Shown: piece after piece, positions 6,304 through 11,441 of the stretch
Layout: the number at the start of each line of letters is the position of its first letter
Position numbering within the stretch: the first letter of the stretch is position 1
Origin: Acidobacteriaceae bacterium
GTDB taxonomy: Bacteria; Acidobacteriota; Terriglobia; Terriglobales; Acidobacteriaceae
Direction of reading: 5' to 3'
Length of the DNA: 11,441 nucleotides
Assembly (NCBI GenBank): GCA_003168235.1
Contig: PMSZ01000474.1
Coordinates: forward strand, 1-11,441
Notes under the pieces: generated by a model
Told to the model about the DNA's origin: nothing
Databases searched by the model: none
The model's input: the letters and a program-made list of their open reading frames with translations, nothing else
Made by a program: the position numbers and the translations under genes

Positions 6304-7067
6304 GCGCTTTTCAGGAACTCTTTGCCGCGGCCCCAGTTAAGCCGGAGCGAACTGGCGTAGCTCCGATTCGCGCACCCGGTTGGCGCAAAATGCCCGCCGC
6401 GGCAGCAGCGATTCCCAGCTCAACCGAGGCGACGCTTCCCAGCCCAATTCGCGGCGCGATTCATAACGATCAGATCCATAGCCTCGTCCAGCATCTCTTC
6501 TTCCGGCATGAATCGCCGCCGGTGCGGCATGTTGCATTTGCGCCGGTTGAAACATCAACCGAAACCGCAAACCTCTGCCTCGAAGTCGCCCGAGTTTTGG
6601 CGGAAGAAGGTAAGTACGACGTCGGTCTCATCGACGCCCACTCAGACCGGCTCCTGCCGCAAAACGGGTTGCTCCAGACGGAGCTGCAGATTCCCTCGCC
6701 CAGCCATCCCCTCGCGTCATGGCCGATCGGACCGCGCCTCTGGATGGTCCCTCGCGAGAGTTGGCTAACCAATCCCGAAGGTCAGCGTGCCGGGCAGTGG
6801 GTCACCGAGCAGGATCTGTCCCGCCTTCGTGAGCTCACGGCAGAGTTCGATTTTTCCATTTTGTGGTGCGCTCCGGTCTCCTGGCTCACGGCAAGCATTG
6901 GTCAGGCCTGCGACGGCCTGGTGCTCGTGTTGACCGCCAACAAAACCCGGCGCCTCGTCGCCGCCCAGGTCAAAGACCAACTGAATAAGGCGCAAGTCCT
7001 TCTGCTCGGCACTGTCCTCGCCGAACGCCGTTTCCCCGTTCCGCAGGGCTTGTATCGAAGTTTGTGA
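6300..7067 (+). CDS. CpsD/BY-kinase-like P-loop-fold protein lacking Walker A and B residues (probable pseudo-kinase)
   Basis: This 255-residue cytoplasmic protein starts at GTG 6300 in a 4-nt overlap with the chain-length gene, with AAGGCGG just upstream. The first 55 residues are Pro/Ala-rich. The rest follows the order of a CpsD/CapB tyrosine kinase: VRHVAFAPVETSTETANLCL (75-94) stands where these proteins have the P-loop (PGEGKS/T), GLIDAHSD (109-116) where they have LIDADLR, FDFSILWCAPV (183-193) where they have YDFVIIDTPPV, then DGLVLVLTANKTRR and a C-terminal FPVPQGLYRSL. The P-loop Lys is missing, the Walker B Asp is Trp189, and there is no C-terminal tyrosine cluster. Only D112 of the A' motif remains. 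It is therefore unlikely to bind ATP in the usual way or autophosphorylate. The reading frame is intact and tightly packed in the operon, so it is probably a functional structural partner of the Wzz-like protein and not a decaying gene. Confidence 0.82.
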   Translation: MSAFQELFAAAPVKPERTGVAPIRAPGWRKMPAAAAAIPSSTEATLPSPIRGAIHNDQIHSLVQHLFFRHESPPVRHVAFAPVETSTETANLCLEVARVLAEEGKYDVGLIDAHSDRLLPQNGLLQTELQIPSPSHPLASWPIGPRLWMVPRESWLTNPEGQRAGQWVTEQDLSRLRELTAEFDFSILWCAPVSWLTASIGQACDGLVLVLTANKTRRLVAAQVKDQLNKAQVLLLGTVLAERRFPVPQGLYRSL

Positions 7068-8269
7068 ATCTTATGGGCGAACTGATCTCAAACCGGCCTT
7101 GGAACTCCCCCCCACCAGATGGCCCGTCGCAATATGCGCGCATGATCCCAGGTGTGTCCGCGTTGCCTCGTCCCCGCCTTATATCGGCGGAGGCAGCGCC
7201 CAAGGTCCGCGCCGCCATCCCCTCACCTGACGCGAACGCAGCCGCTCTGCCCACGTGGCGCAAAGCGCCGCAGCTTCTGTGGGACCGCACTCGCCTTCAA
7301 ACCGAACCGCGCAAGATTCTCATCGTCGGAGCCGGTCCAACCGCGCACTTGATCGCGCAAACCCTGCGCAGTGATCCTTCTTACCGCGCCAAAGTCCGCG
7401 GTTTCGTCGACGACGAACTCCCGCTTTCCCCGGTAGTGCTGGGTCGGATCGCCGATCTCGACTGGCTGGCCCGCGCCGAGTTCATCGATGAAGTCATTGT
7501 CGCTCTCCCCGGCCAGTCCTCCCAGGCGCGCCAGGCTGCCGAGATTGCCTTCCGCAACCATCTCGATATTCGCGCCGTCCCTGACCTGCCTCCGGGACCC
7601 TGGCCCGATGCCGAGATCGATCACATTGGGGAAGTCCCCGTCGTCACCCTCCATCGCGAGCCCTCGCCCGGCGCCGCCTTGTTCCTCAAGCGCGCACTGG
7701 ATGTCACCGTTGCGGCGCTCGCCCTGCTGCTCACCAGCCCTCTCATGGCGATTGTCGCGGCGCTCACCTGGCTCGATTCGCCCGGCCCGGTAGTTTATTC
7801 CGCGGAACGCATCGGCGCCAAAGGACGCCGCTTCCTCTGCTACAAATTTCGCTCCATGGTCGCCAACGCCGACGACCTCAAGGGAAACTTACGCGACCGC
7901 AACCAGCGCGAGGGTCCGACCTTCAAGATCCATGGCGATCCTCGCATCACCCGCCTCGGCCGCATCCTCCGCCGTTACAGTCTCGATGAACTTCCCCAGC
8001 TCTGGAATGTCCTGCGCGGCGAGATGAGCCTTGTCGGCCCGCGACCTCATCCCGTCGACGACGTTAATCATTACGAGCTCCACCACTACCGCCGCCTCGA
8101 CGTGAAACCCGGCATCACCGGCCTGTGGCAGATTACCGCCCGAGATTGTCCGTCGTTCGAGCTCAATATGCACCTCGATCTCACCTACATCGAGAACTGG
8201 ACCCTGCTCCTCGACCTGCGCATCCTCGTCGGCACAATTCGCGTGCTCTTCGCGCCAGAAGGAGTCTGA
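7064..8269 (+). CDS. Polyprenyl-phosphate hexose-1-phosphate transferase (initiating sugar transferase), N-terminal membrane bundle absent
   Basis: This 401-residue enzyme should start repeat-unit synthesis by moving a sugar-1-phosphate from a nucleotide sugar to undecaprenyl phosphate at the inner membrane. The catalytic half (about 207-401) is canonical: a membrane helix after KRALDVTVAALALLLTSP (209-226), KFRSM (261-265), the essential Asp-Glu pair in SLDELPQLWNVLRGE (306-320), MSLVGPRP (321-328) and PGITGLWQITAR (349-360). Before it lies a Rossmann-like domain (KILIVGAG at 84-91, GFVDDE at 113-118). Longer relatives place four or five membrane helices ahead of that domain; here residues 1-80 are Pro/Ala-rich and not hydrophobic. 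GTG 7064 overlaps the previous stop by 4 nt; ATG 7073 is an alternative with GTGA 5 nt upstream. The sugar cannot be read from sequence. Confidence 0.9.
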   Translation: MNLMGELISNRPWNSPPPDGPSQYARMIPGVSALPRPRLISAEAAPKVRAAIPSPDANAAALPTWRKAPQLLWDRTRLQTEPRKILIVGAGPTAHLIAQTLRSDPSYRAKVRGFVDDELPLSPVVLGRIADLDWLARAEFIDEVIVALPGQSSQARQAAEIAFRNHLDIRAVPDLPPGPWPDAEIDHIGEVPVVTLHREPSPGAALFLKRALDVTVAALALLLTSPLMAIVAALTWLDSPGPVVYSAERIGAKGRRFLCYKFRSMVANADDLKGNLRDRNQREGPTFKIHGDPRITRLGRILRRYSLDELPQLWNVLRGEMSLVGPRPHPVDDVNHYELHHYRRLDVKPGITGLWQITARDCPSFELNMHLDLTYIENWTLLLDLRILVGTIRVLFAPEGV

Positions 8270-8277
8270 CCATCGCC

Positions 8278-9663
8278 ATGAGTTCAGGAACAACGAGTTC
8301 AGGAACAACGCATTCACGAACAATGAGCTCCGGAACAATGAGCTCTGGAACGATCAGTCCAGAACCAACGGCCAGCCGCAACATAACTTGGACTGACGTC
8401 GACCGAACGTTCTGGCGCGTTGCCGCTCTGCTGCTGCGACCTCTGCACTTGGGACTGGCTTTCCCGTCCATCCTCTACCTGGCCGCAATGACCGTTTTCC
8501 TCTTCCGCCCACCCGACCTTTTTTCGTTTTATGCCGACCGCATTGCCTTCGGAATCCTCCTCTTCTTTATTGCGCTCCGTATTATGGCGGTCCGCGACAC
8601 CGTGCCATTCTTTGCTGGGCTTACTTTGCCCATGCTCGCCCTCACCGCCCTCGCCGTGTTCCGGTTGCTGCGCGAGCCCTTTGACCCGCAAATCTGGAGC
8701 GTCGTCGCCAGCAAATACATCGTCCCCTTCGCCCTGTTTCACGTCGCCGTGCTCGTCTTTCGTGGGCCCTCGCAACGAAGGCACTTTGAAATCTTCATCC
8801 TTCTCGTCCTCGCCTATCTCGTGTTCGTTTCCATCGCCTTCCTCGCCGACGCTCGCTCGCTCATCTTTCCGCGTTTTATTCTCGACGAAAGCCTCGGCTT
8901 TCATCCCGATCGCGCTCGTGGACCCTTCTTGCAAGCTGTGGCCAACGGCGTTTCCCTCAACATGCTTGGCGTTCTCGTTCTCGCGCTCTCGCCTCAACGC
9001 AAACTGGTAGTCGGGGCGCTGTGGCTGGCCTTGCCCGTAGCCGTGCTCGCCACCATGACACGCGCCGTCTGGATCGCATTTGCCCTGTCTGCCTTGGTCC
9101 TCGGGTTCCGCTTCATCCGACGCCGGCTCCTGGCATTTTGCGTTCTGTTGGCAGTCACCGGGCTTTTCGTGGGCCTGACCCTCGGCGTCAGCAAACAGCC
9201 GCTGAAAACCGCACTCGGAGATCGCACCGAAGAGCGCGGCCCAGTCGAAGCTCGTCTGGCCGTCTACGAAGCTGGTTGGGAGATGTTTCAGGAGCGCCCC
9301 TTCACCGGCTGGTCCGCCGGCGGCATGTATGCCGAACTGGCCCGCCGCATGGAGGGCTATCATCTCCGCACCTTCTACGTGCACAATACCTACCTCGCTT
9401 TGCTGGTGGAGTTCGGCGTCCCCGGACTTGCGCTCTACGCTATCCTTTTCTTCAACCTCTTCCGTCTCTCCTGGCACCGCCCGCCCGGCGAACCCGCCAC
9501 CATCGCCGCACTGAGAAAAGTCTGGCCCATCCTGCTTAGCGTTTATCTCTTCAATGCCTTCTTCGTCGACATGGCTTACCAGTTCGTCATCGTACTTATG
9601 TTCACCGTCGCCGGAATGCTTTGTGCCTCCACACTCGGGGTCTCGGAGGAATCCGCCGCATGA
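8278..9663 (+). CDS. O-antigen ligase/polymerase family membrane protein (Wzy/WaaL-like)
   Basis: This 461-residue integral membrane protein is likely the EPS polymerase, linking lipid-carried repeat units on the periplasmic side. About ten or more hydrophobic helices start near residue 58. The family signature is near the C-terminus: a loop with Arg (ARLAVYEAGWEMFQERPFTGW), then HNTYLALLVEFGVPGLALY from residue 369. WaaL-type ligase activity cannot be excluded, but the operon position favours polymerase. The first 30 residues are a (SSGT[T/M])-type repeat, listed separately. ATG 8278 lies 8 nt after the phosphotransferase stop; the ribosome site AAGGAG (8259-8264) is 13 nt away, longer than usual, and an in-frame ATC at 8272 would be at ideal spacing. 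The frame is open to 8125 but that part overlaps the conserved end of the upstream gene. Its stop overlaps the next start by 4 nt (ATGA). Confidence 0.87.
   Translation: MSSGTTSSGTTHSRTMSSGTMSSGTISPEPTASRNITWTDVDRTFWRVAALLLRPLHLGLAFPSILYLAAMTVFLFRPPDLFSFYADRIAFGILLFFIALRIMAVRDTVPFFAGLTLPMLALTALAVFRLLREPFDPQIWSVVASKYIVPFALFHVAVLVFRGPSQRRHFEIFILLVLAYLVFVSIAFLADARSLIFPRFILDESLGFHPDRARGPFLQAVANGVSLNMLGVLVLALSPQRKLVVGALWLALPVAVLATMTRAVWIAFALSALVLGFRFIRRRLLAFCVLLAVTGLFVGLTLGVSKQPLKTALGDRTEERGPVEARLAVYEAGWEMFQERPFTGWSAGGMYAELARRMEGYHLRTFYVHNTYLALLVEFGVPGLALYAILFFNLFRLSWHRPPGEPATIAALRKVWPILLSVYLFNAFFVDMAYQFVIVLMFTVAGMLCASTLGVSEESAA
8281..8370 (+). repeat. 15-bp in-frame tandem repeat at the start of the polymerase gene
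   Basis: Six 15-bp units run from the second codon. The first two are identical (AGTTCAGGAACAACG), the third is CATTCACGAACAATG, and the next three are diverged copies (AGCTCCGGAACAATG, AGCTCTGGAACGATC, AGTCCAGAACCAACG). They encode SSGTT, SSGTT, HSRTM, SSGTM, SSGTI and SPEPT. The period is a multiple of three, so copy-number change would keep the frame. The peptide is hydrophilic and precedes the first membrane helix, so it should be a flexible cytoplasmic tail. Confidence 0.85.
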
Positions 9664-10934
9664 CTGCCATCGCTTACATCGTCAATGAGTTCCCATCCCC
9701 GCTCGAACCTTACGTGATGGATGAAATCATCGAACTTCGCCGTCGCGGTTCGCATGTAATCTGCTGCAGCGGCAAACGCGTCGCACCGCAAGACCTCGCA
9801 CTGGCCGAACGTGTCTTCTGGAAAGAAACGCTCTACTTTCAACCGCTCTCCGACACCGAACTCTCAAAAGCAGTTCGCCGACTTACCTCTCATCGCGCCC
9901 GCCTCTGGCCGTTGTTGCGTCCGTTGCTCTGGGAGCGCGGTGCTTCCCCCTCACTCCGCGTCCGCGCCGTCGGCCACACTGTCATGGGCGCCGCACTCGC
10001 CGAACAGTTGGCGTCACTCAAATTCGAGCACAAAGTCGAGCACATCCACGCTCATCACGGATACTTCTCCTCCTGGATGGCGCTCACCGCAGCCCACCTG
10101 CTCGGAATCGGCTTCAGCTTCACTTTGCACGGCTCCGATCTGCTGCAACGCGCCGATCTGCTCGCGGCGAAGCTGCGCGCCTGCGATTTCTGCGTCACCG
10201 TCTCCGAATTCAACCGCCAGTACATTCTCCGCAACTACCCATCAACTCCTCCGGAGAAAATCCTCGTACAACGGCTCGGAGTCGATCGCGTCCTGCCTGT
10301 GCCTTCCTCCGCCTCGGCCGTCGAGACCGACCACCGCCGTTTCTGCCTTCTCGCCGTCGGACGTCTTCACGAAGTCAAGAACTATCCCTTTCTCATCAAC
10401 GCCTGCGCCGCCCTTCGCGACCAGGGCCTCGATTTGCTCTGCTGGATCGCCGGCGATGGCCCCAAGCGCCAGGCTCTCGAGAAACAGATAGCGACGCTGC
10501 GACTGCAGGGCCGTGTTTGCCTGGTCGGCCATGTTCCTCGCGCCGACCTTCCCGGCTATTACCGCTACGCCGACCTGGTCGTCATGACCAGCAAGAGCGA
10601 AGGCATCCCTGTTGCGCTGATGGAAGCCATGGCGCACGAAAAACTGGTACTCGCCCCGGGCATCACCGGCATTCCCGAACTGGTCGAGCACCAGCGCACC
10701 GGATTCCTCTACCAGCCTGGGTCTTTACCCGATTTCGTCGGCGCCGTCCGCTGGATTCATGCGAACCAAGCCTCCTTGGCTTCAATCCAGCACGCGGCTG
10801 CGGCCAGCATCGCTGCTTCCTACAATCGCCAGCGCAATCTCCGCTCTTTCGCGGAGCAATTCCTGGCTCGCATTTCTCATTCGGACGGTGACCATGCGCA
10901 TCCTGTATTGCAACAAGTACAACTATCCGTTTAG
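9660..10934 (+). CDS. GT4-family glycosyltransferase (WcaL/AmsK-like)
   Basis: This is a 424-residue cytoplasmic GT-B fold enzyme that should add a sugar to the growing repeat unit. The N-terminus, YIVNEFPSPLEPYVMDEIIEL, resembles WcaL/AmsK-type transferases of colanic acid and amylovoran synthesis. The acceptor domain has HIHAHHGYFSSWMA (128-141), FTLHGSDL (154-161) and VSEFNRQYI (181-189). The donor domain has LLAVGRLHEVKNY (230-242), IAGDGP (263-268) and the retaining-transferase EX7E motif, E314 to E322 in SEGIPVALMEAMA, then GITGIPELV. The length is normal. ATG 9660 overlaps the previous stop (ATGA), with GGAGGA 9 nt upstream. Its 3' end overlaps the next gene by 41 nt. Donor sugar and linkage cannot be predicted. 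Confidence 0.92.
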   Translation: MTAIAYIVNEFPSPLEPYVMDEIIELRRRGSHVICCSGKRVAPQDLALAERVFWKETLYFQPLSDTELSKAVRRLTSHRARLWPLLRPLLWERGASPSLRVRAVGHTVMGAALAEQLASLKFEHKVEHIHAHHGYFSSWMALTAAHLLGIGFSFTLHGSDLLQRADLLAAKLRACDFCVTVSEFNRQYILRNYPSTPPEKILVQRLGVDRVLPVPSSASAVETDHRRFCLLAVGRLHEVKNYPFLINACAALRDQGLDLLCWIAGDGPKRQALEKQIATLRLQGRVCLVGHVPRADLPGYYRYADLVVMTSKSEGIPVALMEAMAHEKLVLAPGITGIPELVEHQRTGFLYQPGSLPDFVGAVRWIHANQASLASIQHAAAASIAASYNRQRNLRSFAEQFLARISHSDGDHAHPVLQQVQLSV

Positions 10935-11441
10935 TGGAACGGAAACCTATCTCTTTGACCTCATTCACCGCATGGATGCCGGCGGTCACGCAACCGCTCT
11001 GTTCGCCATGGACCACGGCCACACTCCCGCCTTCACCGGCCGCACCTATACCATCCCGCATTTGGAGTTCAAAGATCCCAACGCCAGCTTCATGAAGAAA
11101 CTCAGGATGGCCGCTCACGCCATCTATTCGCCGTCAGCCCGCGCCGCGATGCGTAATTGTCTTGCCGATTTTTCGCCCGACCTCGCCCACATTCGCGGCA
11201 TCTACCACCACCTCTCGCCCTCGATTCTCTGGGAACTGAAGCGTCAGCGCATCCCTGTCCTTTACCATCTCAACGATTTCAAGATCTTGTGTCCAACCTA
11301 CAATTGCGTCGCCGATGGACACGCCTGCGAACTCTGCGCCCATGGCGCTTTTCACCACGCTGTCACCAGAGGTTGCTATTCCGGTCCGCGTTCAAGCGCG
11401 GTCGTTCTCGCCGCCGAAGCCTATCTCCACAAATGGTTGCG
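10894..11441 (+). CDS. GT4-family glycosyltransferase, N-terminal part only (runs off window)
   Basis: ATG 10894 opens a frame of 182 codons plus two bases to the window end. It begins inside the previous gene (41-nt overlap), with GGTGA 2 nt upstream. Residues MRILYCNKYNYPFSGTETYLFDL match the start of GT4 enzymes, where the glycine-containing loop (FSGTE, 13-17) binds the acceptor or donor. DLAHIRGIYHHLSPSIL (96-112) and PVLYHLNDFKILCP (121-134) match the acceptor-domain core, including a His at 125. A cysteine cluster follows (C133, C138, C145, C148, C161, in the context CPTYNC, CELC and RGC), as seen in a GT4 subgroup with the pattern 'CP..N.....G..CE.C'. The donor domain with EX7E is outside the window. 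It is very probably the second transferase for the same repeat unit. Confidence 0.88.
   Translation, partial: MRILYCNKYNYPFSGTETYLFDLIHRMDAGGHATALFAMDHGHTPAFTGRTYTIPHLEFKDPNASFMKKLRMAAHAIYSPSARAAMRNCLADFSPDLAHIRGIYHHLSPSILWELKRQRIPVLYHLNDFKILCPTYNCVADGHACELCAHGAFHHAVTRGCYSGPRSSAVVLAAEAYLHKWL

Noticed and set aside
8314..9477. Minus-strand open frame of 387 codons, very acidic
   Set aside because: It is antisense to the membrane-spanning polymerase; the Glu/Gly/Lys-rich product is what the complement of hydrophobic codons gives.
1..11441. CRISPR array, tRNA/rRNA genes, insertion sequences or phage genes
   Set aside because: No regularly spaced repeats, no tRNA-like cloverleaf or rRNA motifs, and no transposase or integrase motifs were seen by eye.

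Overview
The window looks like a chromosomal piece from a GC-rich Gram-negative soil bacterium. I infer Acidobacteriota (class Terriglobia, Koribacter-like). The reasons are a large secreted BNR/Asp-box beta-propeller protein, an outer-membrane polysaccharide export (Wza-type) protein, the style of the exopolysaccharide (EPS) operon, and long antisense open frames from strong GC codon bias. This assignment rests on protein style alone and not on any marker gene.

Layout. Positions 1-3483 hold four genes, all on the minus strand. From right to left these are a NarL/LuxR-type regulator whose receiver lacks the phospho-acceptor Asp, a small four-helix membrane protein of unknown function, dTDP-4-dehydrorhamnose reductase (rmlD), and the first 395 codons of a secreted Asp-box propeller protein that runs off the left edge. 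A 342-bp divergent intergenic region (3484-3825) separates them from a plus-strand EPS operon. It carries a perfect inverted repeat and a sigma-54-like -24/-12 element.

The plus-strand operon (3826 to beyond 11441) encodes, in order: a Wza-type export protein, a Wzz/GumC-type chain-length protein with no kinase domain, a CpsD/BY-kinase-like protein with no Walker A or B residues, a polyprenyl-phosphate sugar-phosphate transferase without its usual N-terminal membrane bundle, an O-antigen ligase/polymerase (Wzy/WaaL) family membrane protein with an N-terminal pentapeptide repeat, and two GT4 glycosyltransferases, the last truncated by the window end. From the chain-length gene onward the junctions are 4-nt overlaps (6300-6303, 7064-7067, 9660-9663), an 8-nt gap, or a 41-nt overlap, so the block is very probably cotranscribed.

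How the genes fit together. The phosphotransferase would load the first sugar onto undecaprenyl phosphate. The GT4 enzymes would extend the repeat unit, with dTDP-rhamnose as one possible donor made partly by the nearby rmlD. The Wzy-like protein would polymerise it, and the Wzz-like and Wza-like proteins would set length and carry the chain across the envelope. No Wzx flippase is in the window; it may lie downstream. The unusual feature is that three normally enzymatic or signalling parts look degenerate or remodelled: the pseudo-CpsD, the phosphotransferase with a soluble N-terminus, and the receiver without a phospho-acceptor. This suggests an EPS machine whose length control and gene control do not depend on the usual phosphorylation chemistry.
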